64,000 nucleotides of DNA, taken from Desulfobacca sp. GTDB taxonomy: Bacteria; Desulfobacterota; Desulfobaccia; Desulfobaccales; Desulfobaccaceae. Under the pieces are notes generated by a model. It was not told the DNA's origin, did no database searches, and saw only the letters and a program-made list of their open reading frames with translations. A program made the translations under genes and the position numbers. Shown in pieces: positions 17,121 through 25,575 of the stretch; positions within the stretch are counted from its first letter, which is position 1, and the number at the start of each line of letters is the position of its first letter. The stretch lies in contig DYEV01000024.1 in the NCBI GenBank assembly GCA_020725545.1, positions 1-64,000 on the forward strand. The letters are read 5' to 3'.

Positions 17121-17330
17121 TTAACGACCGAAAGTCGGCGACTGGGTAGCCCGGATTTGCAGATCGCGGTTTTGGTCTTGCTGATGCCATTGCCGCTTCG
17201 GGCATAAGCAGGTGTGCTCGTTCCGGCAATGTTTCTCCGCCGGATTCCATTCCAGCCAGAGGCATTGCTGGCAAACTCCCTGCACGTCGGCATTGATGCA
17301 GATAACTCCCATTTTTTGCCAAGCCGCCAT
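17121..17330 (-). CDS. small Cys-rich protein, possible zinc ribbon
   Basis: 69 residues with cysteines spaced VICINADVQGVCQQCLW, then EKHCRNEHTCLCP: six Cys and two His in 45 residues, suggesting one bound metal. GAGGAG lies about 9 bases before the ATG. It converges with endonuclease V and ends 8 bases from it. No family recognised. The C-terminal third looks unstructured. It could be chance, but the ribosome binding site and clustered Cys favour a real gene. Confidence 0.45.
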   Translation of the reverse strand: MAAWQKMGVICINADVQGVCQQCLWLEWNPAEKHCRNEHTCLCPKRQWHQQDQNRDLQIRATQSPTFGR

Positions 17331-17764
17331 CCGCGGTCAACTCCTCGCTCCTGGTGCGCCAGGGTCTTGCTGAGGGGTGGATAGTATCTGTGGCGGGCTT
17401 GTCCCCCGCCCCAGCCTCACGATATTCTTACTGCCCGATGATCAGGCTCTAATATGACTTGGTGTGGCGGCTCTGTCAAGTGAAATTATGCGCAAGGGGT
17501 CAAGACAGCTCTGATATTTCTGTCATTGATTTTTTGACAATCTCCTCGCAGTCTGCTAAGGAGCCAAGATGGTTGCAGAAATAGCCCTGACCTAGCTCGG
17601 GCCAAAAATATCGCGGGGACGCCTGGTTTTGAAAAACATTGTGCAATCAATTTTTTCGGATTAGAATTCCTGGCTAAGGGAATAATACGCTGACGACATT
17701 CGGCCTGAGAGATTATCAGGAGGGGCCGGTGCCGCCGCAAACCTTTTGGAATGAGGATTGACTC
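17331..17764. other. intergenic region before the por operon
   Basis: No convincing gene. A hairpin GGCGGG/CCCGCC (17392-17410) resembles the dispersed repeats. A weak promoter-like pair is TTGTGC (17639-17644), 17 bases, TAGAAT (17662-17667), about 100 bases before porC. A minus-strand 84-codon ORF here has no ribosome binding site or protein-like features. Confidence 0.4.
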
Positions 17765-18322
17765 ATGTTAGAAATCCGCTTTCACGGGCGGGGCGGGCAG
17801 GGGGCGGTCACTTCGGTGGAGCTCTTGGCTACCGCTGCCATTGAAGAAGGCAAGTTTGCCCAGGGCTTTCCCAGTTTCGGGCCGGAGCGTCGGGGCGCCC
17901 CGGTTTTAGCCTTCCTGCGCATCGACGACCAGCCTATCCGCCTGCGCTGTAAAATCGCCAACCCTGATGTCATCCTGATCCTGGATCCCAGCCTGATCCG
18001 CATCCAGAAACCGGCTGCGGATCTCAAACCCAACGGCATCATTGTCCTCAACACTAATAAATCCCTGGCCGAAGCCCGGCAGGAGTATGGTCTGACCCAT
18101 ACTTTGGCGGTGGTGGACGCCAACCAGATCGCCAAACAGGTCCTGGGGGTGCCCATCACTAATACCACCATGCTGGGCGCCCTGCTGCGGGCCACCGAGT
18201 GTGTTAAACTTGACTCCTTGAAAGGGCCGCTGCAGGAGCGCTTCGGACCCATGGCCGCGAAAAATATTGCTGCCTTGGAAGAAGCCTATAAGCAAACCGT
18301 GGTGGAGGAGGCCAAATCGTGA
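17765..18322 (+). CDS. porC: 2-oxoacid:ferredoxin oxidoreductase, gamma subunit
   Basis: 185 residues of the gamma domain of four-subunit pyruvate-type oxidoreductases. The N-terminal MLEIRFHGRGGQGAVTSVEL is the standard opening, and FPSFGPERRGAPV is a conserved loop. It helps form the CoA-binding interface. The start is the ATG at 17765. The end overlaps porD by four bases. First gene of a seven-gene operon. Confidence 0.92.
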   Translation: MLEIRFHGRGGQGAVTSVELLATAAIEEGKFAQGFPSFGPERRGAPVLAFLRIDDQPIRLRCKIANPDVILILDPSLIRIQKPAADLKPNGIIVLNTNKSLAEARQEYGLTHTLAVVDANQIAKQVLGVPITNTTMLGALLRATECVKLDSLKGPLQERFGPMAAKNIAALEEAYKQTVVEEAKS

Positions 18323-18612
18323 GTAAACCACTGGATCAAATCACCTGGCAGGAAATTGAACTGGGCGCCCTCCTCCGCAAACCCGGCAGCGCCCGGGAAT
18401 ACCGGGTGGGCGATTGGCGCTCGCAACATCCCGTCTGGACCAAAAGCCGCTGCATCCGCTGCGGCGTCTGTTGGACCGTCTGCCCTGAGCCGGCCATCAT
18501 CCAGGAACCGGGCGGCTATTTTGACATGGATCCCTATTATTGCAAAGGCTGCGGCACCTGCGCCCGGGAGTGCGTCACCGGCTGCATCACCATGGTACCG
18601 GAGGAAGAATAA
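18319..18612 (+). CDS. porD: 2-oxoacid:ferredoxin oxidoreductase, delta (ferredoxin) subunit
   Basis: 97 residues with two 4Fe-4S clusters: CIRCGVCWTVCPE and CKGCGTCARECVTG. It passes electrons from the thiamine diphosphate-bound intermediate to ferredoxin. It overlaps porC by four bases and porA by one base (TAATG), so all four subunits are translationally linked. Confidence 0.93.
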   Translation: MSKPLDQITWQEIELGALLRKPGSAREYRVGDWRSQHPVWTKSRCIRCGVCWTVCPEPAIIQEPGGYFDMDPYYCKGCGTCARECVTGCITMVPEEE

Positions 18613-19787
18613 TGGGCCACCGCAAAGGTATGGAAGTTTCGATTGCCGTAAGCCACGCGGTGGCGTTGGCCCGGGCCGAGGCCATTGCCGCCTATCCCAT
18701 CACCCCTCAGACCCATATTGTCGAACATCTCTCTTCCATGGTGGCCAACGGCGAGCTGGAAGCGGAGTTTGTCAACGTCGAATCGGAACATTCGGCCATG
18801 AGTGCCTGCATCGGCATGTCCGCCACCGGCGCCCGCACCTACACCGCCACCAGTGCCCAGGGTCTGGCCCTGATGCATGAAATCCTCTTCATCGCCTCGG
18901 CCCTGCGTCTGCCCATCGTCATGACGGTGGCCAACCGGGCCCTGTCCGGCCCCTTGAGCATCTGGAATGACCACAGCGATATTATGGCCGCCAAGGACAT
19001 CGGCTGGATCCAGATCTTTGTCAAAAACGGTCAGGAAGCCTTTGACCACACGGTCATGGCCTTTAAGATTGCCGAGAATTCCAAGGTCCTCCTCCCCACC
19101 ATCATCAACATGGATGGTTTCATCCTCACTCACGTGGTGGAGGCCATGAATTTTGTGGATCAGGAGATGGTGGATAAGTTCCTGCCACCCTATTCCCCCC
19201 GGCATACCTTGGATCCCAAGAGTCCGGTGACCATGGGCGCCTTTGCCATGCCCGAAATCTATACTGAAGTGAAGATGAAACACCAGGTCACCTTGACGGA
19301 TTCCCAGCAGGTCATCACCTCGGTGTGGGATGAATGGGCCAACCTGACGGGCCGGGCTTATAAACCGGTGGAGCGCTATAAAGCTGATAACGCCAGTACC
19401 CTCTTCCTGACCATGGGCTGTTTGGGCGAAGTCGCCGAGATCGCCGTGGACGAACTGCAGGCGGCTGGAGAGTCCGTGGGTCTCATTGAGCTCCGCCTCT
19501 GGCGGCCTTTCCCCTTCGCAGAGTTGCGCGCCGCCCTGGCCGGGGCCAATTTAGTGATTATCTGCGACCGGGCCCTGTCGCCCGGTGGCGCCGCCCCGCC
19601 GGTCTTGGCCGAAGTGCGGAGCGCCCTCTATGCCCTGTCCCACCGGCCCCAGACCTTGGGCTATATCATCGGCTTGGGCGGCCGGGACGTCAGTCCCGAG
19701 TCCTTTAAAGATATTTATGCCAAGGCAAGGATGGAGATTGCCCAAGGCCCCAGCCAGGAATTTTATCTTTATGGAGTGCGCGGCTAA
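18612..19787 (+). CDS. porA: 2-oxoacid:ferredoxin oxidoreductase, alpha subunit
   Basis: 391 residues of the PorA family: pyrimidine-binding domain with AIAAYPITPQTHIVEHLS, FVNVESEHSAMSACIGMSA and TATSAQGLALMHE, then a transketolase C-terminal-like domain. The pattern is closer to pyruvate than to 2-oxoglutarate or 2-oxoisovalerate enzymes, but the substrate cannot be fixed by eye. The ATG at 18612, overlapping the porD stop, is chosen over an in-frame codon inside porD. Confidence 0.9.
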   Translation: MGHRKGMEVSIAVSHAVALARAEAIAAYPITPQTHIVEHLSSMVANGELEAEFVNVESEHSAMSACIGMSATGARTYTATSAQGLALMHEILFIASALRLPIVMTVANRALSGPLSIWNDHSDIMAAKDIGWIQIFVKNGQEAFDHTVMAFKIAENSKVLLPTIINMDGFILTHVVEAMNFVDQEMVDKFLPPYSPRHTLDPKSPVTMGAFAMPEIYTEVKMKHQVTLTDSQQVITSVWDEWANLTGRAYKPVERYKADNASTLFLTMGCLGEVAEIAVDELQAAGESVGLIELRLWRPFPFAELRAALAGANLVIICDRALSPGGAAPPVLAEVRSALYALSHRPQTLGYIIGLGGRDVSPESFKDIYAKARMEIAQGPSQEFYLYGVRG

Positions 19788-20794
19788 TGGATAAATTCGG
19801 AGTGGCCAACAGCCAGAAATATGATGTATATGCTTCCCGGCTCATGCCCCGGGAGGAGTTTTTTACCTCCGGCCACCGGTCCTGTCAGGGTTGCGGCGAG
19901 GCCTTGGCGGTCCGCTGGGTCTGCAAGGCCGTGGGCAAAGATGCCATTATCGCCCACGCCACCGGTTGCATGGAGATCGTCTCTTCCGGCTATCCCCAAA
20001 CTTCCTGGATGCACCCCTGGATCCACGTGGCCTTTGAAAACACCTCCGCGGTGGCCGCCGGCATCGATTCGGGTCTGCGCATCCTGCACCGCAAAGGCAA
20101 GATCGATCATATGCCCAAGGTGCTCGCCATGGGGGGTGATGGGGCCACCGCCGACATCGGCCTCCAGTCCCTCTCCGGGGCCATGGAGCGGGGCCACAAT
20201 TTTACCTACGTCTGCTGGGACAACGAAGCCTACATGAACACCGGCATCCAGCGCTCCAGTTCCACGCCCTTCGGCGCCATGACCACCACCTCGCCGCCGG
20301 GCAAACAGAGCTTCGGCCAGAGCACCTGGAAAAAGAACATGGTGGCCATCGCCGTGGCCCACGGCATCCCCTATGTGGCCACCGCCAGTCCCAGCTACCC
20401 TTTTGATCTCTATTTCAAGGTCAAAAAGGCCCTGGAGACACCGGGGCCGGCTTATATTCATGTTCTGACGGTCTGCCCCACTGGCTGGCGCTCGGCCACC
20501 GACTTAAGCGTCCGCCTGGGCCGCCTGGCCGTGGAAACCGGGGTCTTCCCCCTCTACGAAGTGGTGGAGGGCCGCTACCGCCTGACCGTGGAAGTGCCCA
20601 AACTGAAACCGATCACCACGTATCTCAAACCCCAGGGCCGCTTCCGCCATCTCCGGGAACCCCAGATCAATTTTATTCAACAGCAGATTCTGGAGCGCTA
20701 TGAGCTCTTAATGAAAAAATGCGAAGCCCCGTATCCGGAATTTCCGTCGCTGGTTCCCTCTGAAGAAGGTGCATTATGGATCTCCAAAGACTAG
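19787..20794 (+). CDS. porB: 2-oxoacid:ferredoxin oxidoreductase, beta subunit
   Basis: 335 residues carrying the thiamine diphosphate site (GDGATADIGLQSLSGAMERG with the later CWDNEAYMNTG) and the cluster cysteines HRSCQGCGEALA, CMEI and a late Cys. The start overlaps the porA stop by one base (TAATGG). The 3' end overlaps the next gene by 19 bases, tying the diaphorase-type genes to the oxidoreductase. Ends in TAG. Confidence 0.92.
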   Translation: MDKFGVANSQKYDVYASRLMPREEFFTSGHRSCQGCGEALAVRWVCKAVGKDAIIAHATGCMEIVSSGYPQTSWMHPWIHVAFENTSAVAAGIDSGLRILHRKGKIDHMPKVLAMGGDGATADIGLQSLSGAMERGHNFTYVCWDNEAYMNTGIQRSSSTPFGAMTTTSPPGKQSFGQSTWKKNMVAIAVAHGIPYVATASPSYPFDLYFKVKKALETPGPAYIHVLTVCPTGWRSATDLSVRLGRLAVETGVFPLYEVVEGRYRLTVEVPKLKPITTYLKPQGRFRHLREPQINFIQQQILERYELLMKKCEAPYPEFPSLVPSEEGALWISKD

Positions 20795-21228
20795 AAGGCA
20801 TTCTCTCCCGTTATGCCTGCCAGCCGGCCGACCTGATCCCGGTGCTGCAGGATATTCAGGACAGCTACAATTATCTCCCCAAAGATGAATTGAAGGTGGT
20901 GGCGGAGCGCCTGCACCTGCCCCTGGCTCAAGTTTTTAGCGTCGCCACCTTTTTTACCATGTTCAGCCTGGTCCCCAAAGGCAAGCACGTCTGCAAGGTC
21001 TGCGTGGGTACCACCTGCCACCTCAAGGGCGGTCAACGGCTGGCCGAATCCCTCAGCAACCGCCTGGGGGTGGACATCGGCTACACCACCAAAGACATGA
21101 ATTTCACTTTGGAAACCGTCGCCTGCCTGGGCTCCTGCGCCCAGGCGCCGGTGATGATGATCGACGACACCTACTATGCCCGGGTAACAGTGGACAAGGT
21201 TCCGAAAATATTAAAGAAATATCAATAA
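20776..21228 (+). CDS. NuoE/HndA-type 2Fe-2S subunit
   Basis: 150 residues of the 24-kDa complex I subunit family: a helical N-terminal bundle and a thioredoxin-like domain with the four ligands CVGTTCHLKGG and CLGSCAQAP. It sits at the start of a three-gene NADH-oxidising module directly attached to porB. The same module occurs in NAD-linked hydrogenases and formate dehydrogenases; here the partner is a 2-oxoacid oxidoreductase. Confidence 0.92.
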   Translation: MDLQRLEGILSRYACQPADLIPVLQDIQDSYNYLPKDELKVVAERLHLPLAQVFSVATFFTMFSLVPKGKHVCKVCVGTTCHLKGGQRLAESLSNRLGVDIGYTTKDMNFTLETVACLGSCAQAPVMMIDDTYYARVTVDKVPKILKKYQ

Positions 21229-21326
21229 CAGTTGTCTGGCCGGCCCGTTCCCCGGAGCTATCGACCCGGGGAGCCAAACAGTGACTCTCACTTTAGTGCC
21301 AGAGACCTTCAACACGAGAACGACCT

Positions 21327-23180
21327 ATGCCTTTCATCGAATCAGTTGATCATCTGACGGAATATCGACGGCGGGTCCGGGCTGCCCGTGACCCCCAACA
21401 GCTTCAGGTCTTGGTCTGCGGCGGCCCCGGCTGCCTGCCCCTGGGCAGCGAAGAACTGGCCGCGGCTTTTGCCGCGGAAATGGAAGCCAGAGGCATTGCC
21501 GGCAAGGTCCTGCTCAAGACCACCGGCTGCCACGGCCTCTGTTCCCATGGGGTGCGCGTCCTCATCCGGCCCCAGGAAATTTCTTATCAGAAGGTGACTG
21601 TAGAGGATGTCCCGGAGATCGTCGAAACGACTCTCCTGAGCGGCGGCGTGGTGGAACGCTTGGTCTATCATCACCCTGAGAGCCAGGCCCCTTGTCCCCA
21701 CAAAATGGACATCCCCTTTTATCAGACCCAGAACCCGCTGGTCCTGCGCAAGCTCGATGTTATCGATCCGGAAAGCCTGGACGATTATCTGGCTTTGGGC
21801 GGCTACCGCACCCTGCGCAAGATCCTCTTCCAGATGACCCCGGAGCAGGTCATCGAGGCCGTGGAAAAGTCGGGGCTACGGGGCCGGGGTGGCGGCGGCT
21901 TCCCCACCGGCCGCAAATGGCGCCTCTGCCGGGAGGCCCAGGCGCAACCGAAGTTCGTTATCTGCAACGGCGATGAAGGCGACCCGGGGGCCTTTATGGA
22001 CCGGGCCGTCATGGAAGGCGATCCCCACGCGGTCATCGAAGGCATGATCGTCGGCGGTTATGCCATCGGGGCCATGCGGGGCTATATCTACGTCCGCCAC
22101 GAATATCCCCTGGCCGTCAAACGCCTCCAAAAAGCCATCGACCAGGCCCGGGAATTCGGCTTGCTCGGGACCAATATCCTGCGTTCCAATTTCTCTTTTG
22201 ATATACAGATTAGCCAGGGAGCCGGTGCCTTTGTCTGCGGCGAAGAGACCGCCCTCATTGCCTCCATCGAAGGCAAGATCGGCGAACCCAATCCTCGGCC
22301 GCCCTACCCGGTCCAGGCCGGCCTCTTTGGCCTGCCCACGGTCATCAACAACGTGGAAACCTGGGCCAACGTCCCGGAAATCATCAACATGGGGCCGGAG
22401 TGGTTCGCCGCCATGGGCACCGACAAGAGCAAGGGCACCAAAATCTTCTCCCTGGTGGGCGCGGTGAACAACACCGGTCTGGTGGAAGTGCCTATGGGCA
22501 CCAGCCTCCGTCAGATCATCTTTGGCATGGGCGGCGGTATCGCCCACAACCGGGAGTTTAAGGCAGTCCAGACCGGTGGTCCTTCCGGCGGCTGCATCCC
22601 GCCCCAATACCTGGACCTGCCGGTAGATTACGACAGCCTCCAGCAGGTGGGCTCCATCATGGGCTCCGGCGGCATGATCGTCATGGACAACCATGACTGC
22701 ATGGTGGACGTGGCCCGCTATTTCATCAGTTTCCTCATGGAAGAATCCTGCGGCAAGTGCACTCCCTGCCGGGAGGGGCTGAAACAATTAATAACCATCC
22801 TCAATGAGATCACCACCGGTAAGGGTGAGGCCCACCATGTCGACCTGATGGAGGATATCTGTCAGACCATGGCCACCGCCTCCCTCTGCGGCTTAGGGCA
22901 GTCCGCCGCCAACCCGGTGCGCAGTACCTTGAAATACTTCCGGGAAGAATACGAACGGCATATCCGGGATAAAAAATGCCCGGCCAAGGTCTGTCGACAG
23001 CTCCTGATCTACACCATCGATCCCAATGAGTGCACCAGTTGCCTGGCCTGCGTGCGGGAATGTCCGGTGGGCGCCATCAGCGGCCCGAAAAAGGAGCCCC
23101 AGGTCATCGATCAGGATATCTGCGTGAAATGCGGTCTCTGTGTGGATGCCTGCCAGTTTGACGCGGTCAAGGTGGAATAA
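21327..23180 (+). CDS. NuoF/HndC-type flavoprotein (NADH-binding) subunit
   Basis: 617 residues, longer than plain NuoF. Order: N-terminal thioredoxin-like 2Fe-2S domain (about 27-110; CGGPGCLPLG, TTGCHGLCSHG), FMN/NAD domain (GLRGRGGGGFPTGRKW near 190, CNGDEGDPGAFMDRAV), SLBB domain, 4Fe-4S N3 motif ESCGKCTPCREG, and a C-terminal two-cluster ferredoxin (CTSCLACVRECPVGA, CVKCGLCVDACQFDA). This is the architecture of electron-bifurcating hydrogenase beta subunits, so bifurcation is conceivable. Separated from NuoE by 98 bases. Confidence 0.93.
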   Translation: MPFIESVDHLTEYRRRVRAARDPQQLQVLVCGGPGCLPLGSEELAAAFAAEMEARGIAGKVLLKTTGCHGLCSHGVRVLIRPQEISYQKVTVEDVPEIVETTLLSGGVVERLVYHHPESQAPCPHKMDIPFYQTQNPLVLRKLDVIDPESLDDYLALGGYRTLRKILFQMTPEQVIEAVEKSGLRGRGGGGFPTGRKWRLCREAQAQPKFVICNGDEGDPGAFMDRAVMEGDPHAVIEGMIVGGYAIGAMRGYIYVRHEYPLAVKRLQKAIDQAREFGLLGTNILRSNFSFDIQISQGAGAFVCGEETALIASIEGKIGEPNPRPPYPVQAGLFGLPTVINNVETWANVPEIINMGPEWFAAMGTDKSKGTKIFSLVGAVNNTGLVEVPMGTSLRQIIFGMGGGIAHNREFKAVQTGGPSGGCIPPQYLDLPVDYDSLQQVGSIMGSGGMIVMDNHDCMVDVARYFISFLMEESCGKCTPCREGLKQLITILNEITTGKGEAHHVDLMEDICQTMATASLCGLGQSAANPVRSTLKYFREEYERHIRDKKCPAKVCRQLLIYTIDPNECTSCLACVRECPVGAISGPKKEPQVIDQDICVKCGLCVDACQFDAVKVE

Positions 23181-23290
23181 GAGAGTAGAGGTGAGAGGCC
23201 AGAGGTAAGGGATCAACACGACCGTCAGGTCAGCTTCCATCCCTTTGCCCTCTTCCCTTTTTCCCTCCAACAGCAAAAGTGGAGTTCATC

Positions 23291-24007
23291 ATGGGGGAAG
23301 TTAGTTTTTACATCAACGATCTGTATACCAGCGCCCCGGTCGGCACCACTCTCCTAGAGGCCGTCCGGTCTATGGATATCGAGATTCCAACCCTCTGCCA
23401 TCATCCCGATCTCAAGTCCGAGGGGCAATGCCGCCTCTGTCTGGTGGAGATCGGCGACTGGCCCCAGACCCGTTTGGTCAACTCCTGCACCTATCCCGTG
23501 GAAAAGGGCTTAAAGGTGCAGACCCATTCCGAGAATGTTCTGCAGGCCCGCCGCCTGGTCCTCGAACTCCTCTTGGCCCGGGCCCCCAAGGCCGAAATTA
23601 TCCAAAAACTGGCCGCCGAGCACGGCATCAGCCAGTCCCGCTTCACCTCCGAGGATCCGGAAGAACTCTGTATCCTCTGTGGTCTCTGCGTCCGCACCTG
23701 CCGGGATATCGTCGGCGTCAGTGCCATCGGCATGATCAACCGCACCCCCGCCAAAATGGTCTCCACCCCCTTCAAAGAGCCCTCCGAGGTCTGTATCGGC
23801 TGTGGTTCCTGCGCCTTTGTCTGCCCCACCGGCGTCATTACCTATACCGAAAAGAACGGCATCCGCAGCATCTGGGGCCGGGACTTCGAGCTGGTGGCCT
23901 GCGAGACCTGCGGCAGCTACATCGCCCCCCGGGCCTCCCTGGAATATTGGGCCAAACAGACGGGCGACCCCGTGGAGCGCTATTACATCTGTCGCAACTG
24001 CCGTTAG
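23291..24007 (+). CDS. HoxU/NuoG N-terminal-like iron-sulfur subunit
   Basis: 238 residues: plant-type 2Fe-2S domain (about 5-80; CHHPDLKSEGQCRLCLVE), then two 4Fe-4S clusters (CILCGLCVRTCRD, CIGCGSCAFVCPTG) and an extra CETCGSY/CRNCR tail that may hold another metal. It resembles HoxU and lacks the H-cluster domain of hydrogenase large subunits and the molybdopterin domain of NuoG. It would wire NuoF to the ferredoxin subunit or an outside partner. The ATG at 23291 has GTGGAG upstream. Last gene of the operon, ending in TAG. Confidence 0.88.
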   Translation: MGEVSFYINDLYTSAPVGTTLLEAVRSMDIEIPTLCHHPDLKSEGQCRLCLVEIGDWPQTRLVNSCTYPVEKGLKVQTHSENVLQARRLVLELLLARAPKAEIIQKLAAEHGISQSRFTSEDPEELCILCGLCVRTCRDIVGVSAIGMINRTPAKMVSTPFKEPSEVCIGCGSCAFVCPTGVITYTEKNGIRSIWGRDFELVACETCGSYIAPRASLEYWAKQTGDPVERYYICRNCR

Positions 24008-24152
24008 GACAGGGAGAAAGGAAGAGGGCAACGGGAAAAGCAGGACACCATCTGGCTGGCGTAATGCCAGCGTTTAGTCTGCCCGGCCAGCATAGGGGGT
24101 TTAACTAAGCCGGCGGCAAGAAGCAGATGACATGCCGCCATAACCAAAGTTA

Positions 24153-24197
24153 GCAACAAGGCCGGGGCGAACCAGCGGCTCGCCCCGGCCTTGTTGC
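24153..24197 (+). terminator. 18-bp perfect hairpin after the por operon
   Basis: GCAACAAGGCCGGGGCGA (24153-24170) is exactly complementary to 24180-24197, with a 9-base loop. It lies 146 bases after the last gene. There is no T-run after it, so it may act as a processing or stability hairpin, a bidirectional block, or a terminator needing factors. Confidence 0.55.
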
Positions 24198-24273
24198 CTG
24201 CCTCGCCATTAATCCCTTTTCCCTTCTCCCTCTCTCCCTCCCTTGAGCCTCACCGAGGCGCCGGCGGCGCCTG

Positions 24274-24438
24274 TCAGCAGCCGGGTTCGCCGGGATGGCC
24301 GCAACAATCCCGAAAGTGTCTGATCTTCAGCCAGTTGTTGCGAAGGAAGCGATGCAGTTTTTCCGGCCAAGGTTGGGGGCCGGCGAGATTGCTGAAAAAA
24401 GCCCTGATATCGGGACGAGGGTGTTTCGTCTGGCACAT
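24274..24438 (-). CDS. 54-aa basic protein ending CCGHPGEPGC
   Basis: ATG at 24438 with AAGGAG six bases upstream opens 54 codons ending at TGA 24274. The peptide starts MCQTKHPRPDIRAFFSNLAG, is basic and helical in the middle (PEKLHRFLRNNWLKIRHFR), and ends with CCGHPGEPGC directly before the stop. The three clustered cysteines with Pro-Gly turns suggest a small metal- or redox-active tail. I have an impression of similar short C-terminal motifs in other anaerobes but cannot name a family. It stands alone between the por operon and suhB. Confidence 0.7.
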   Translation of the reverse strand: MCQTKHPRPDIRAFFSNLAGPQPWPEKLHRFLRNNWLKIRHFRDCCGHPGEPGC

Positions 24439-24792
24439 GCTGGTCTCCTTTGCAACCCAGGTTGAGCCTTGCTAATCCACAATGTTCGGTTGAGCAAAAA
24501 ATTGTTGCAAAAGCGCTGAAAAGGAGGGAGCAAAGGGCACAGCCCCCCAACCTAGTCCTTCCCCTTAAATTTTGCAAACAGTTGCTAAAACTCCTTATTT
24601 TCCTCTCCCCCTGGGGGCTCAGCATGACCCGCAAGAGGGGGAGAAGTTCAGGGCATCGGACAATTTGTTGATTAGAGCGAATTTTCCTGCCCCTTCCCTC
24701 ACCGCCCCGAGGGACAACTGGTAGCGCCGACCTCCAGGTCGGCATCTGGAAGACACATCCCCAAAGGTCTGGCCTGCCTTACAACATCCCCT
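24439..24792. other. intergenic region with dispersed hairpin copy
   Basis: No gene supported. GCCGACC (24726-24732) and GGTCGGC (24737-24743) form a hairpin with TCCA loop, preceded by GGTAGC: the same palindromic family as 6552-6575. It is about 50 bases beyond the suhB stop and may terminate or protect that transcript. Confidence 0.45.
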
Positions 24793-25575
24793 TCAGATCT
24801 GCAGGGCCGCCAGGAGCTGCTCATGCAACAGGCCGTTGCTGGCCGCCACGGTATCGCCGGTCAGCGTAAACGGTGTGCCATCGAAGGCGGAAACCTGCCC
24901 GCCGGCCTCTTCCACAATTAAGACAGCGGCCGCAGTATCCCAGGGTTTGAGGCCTTCTTCCCAGAAACCGTCCACCCGGCCGGCCGCCAGATAACACAGA
25001 TCAATGGCCGCGGAACCTGGGCGGCGCACGCCCTGGGACTGCACCAACAGTCGTCTGAGCCGGAGCATGGTCTCTTCCAGGCGTTCTGCCACGTTATAAG
25101 GGAAGCCGGTGGCCAGAAGAGCCCGGTCCAGGTCGCGGATGGCTGACACCCGGATGGGGGCATCATTCAGCCAGGCTCCCTGACCTTTGACGGCCTCAAA
25201 CAACTCATCCCGCAATGGGTCATAGACCACCCCATATTCCACCACCCCCTGGCGCTGCCAGGCGATGGAGACGCAAAATAACGGGAAATTGTGGGCAAAA
25301 TTAACGGTGCCATCCAGGGGATCAATGATCCAGCGGCCCTGCCCCCCGTCGTCGGTAAAGGCGGACAGCCCCGCTTCTTCGGCCACAAAACCGCAGTGCG
25401 GAAAGGCCTGGGAAAGACGCTGGATAATCAGTTGTTGGCTCTGCAGGTCGCTTTCCGTCACCGGATCGTGGTGGCCTTTCAGGGTGATTTGATGAATCTG
25501 GGCAAAATTGCGCCCCAGCAAGGCTCCGGCCTCCCGGGCCACCTCCCGGGCCGTCTGTCGGATCTGGTTCAACAC
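24793..25575 (-). CDS. suhB: inositol monophosphatase family protein
   Basis: A 260-residue Mg-dependent phosphatase. Metal and catalytic motifs are visible: DPVTESDLQSQQLI, VAEEAGLS, IIDPLDGTVNFAHNFPLF (the IDPLDGT signature) and the late GLKPWDTAAAVLIVEEAGG. The GTG at 25575 is chosen because GGAG lies seven bases upstream and it overlaps a small upstream ORF by seven bases. Likely activities are inositol-1-phosphate, NADP or fructose-bisphosphate phosphatase, or an SuhB-like RNA-polymerase-associated role. Confidence 0.92.
   Translation of the reverse strand: MLNQIRQTAREVAREAGALLGRNFAQIHQITLKGHHDPVTESDLQSQQLIIQRLSQAFPHCGFVAEEAGLSAFTDDGGQGRWIIDPLDGTVNFAHNFPLFCVSIAWQRQGVVEYGVVYDPLRDELFEAVKGQGAWLNDAPIRVSAIRDLDRALLATGFPYNVAERLEETMLRLRRLLVQSQGVRRPGSAAIDLCYLAAGRVDGFWEEGLKPWDTAAAVLIVEEAGGQVSAFDGTPFTLTGDTVAASNGLLHEQLLAALQI

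Noticed and set aside
17486-17740. 84-codon minus ORF before porC
   Set aside because: No start signal or motif; lies in the upstream region of the por operon.
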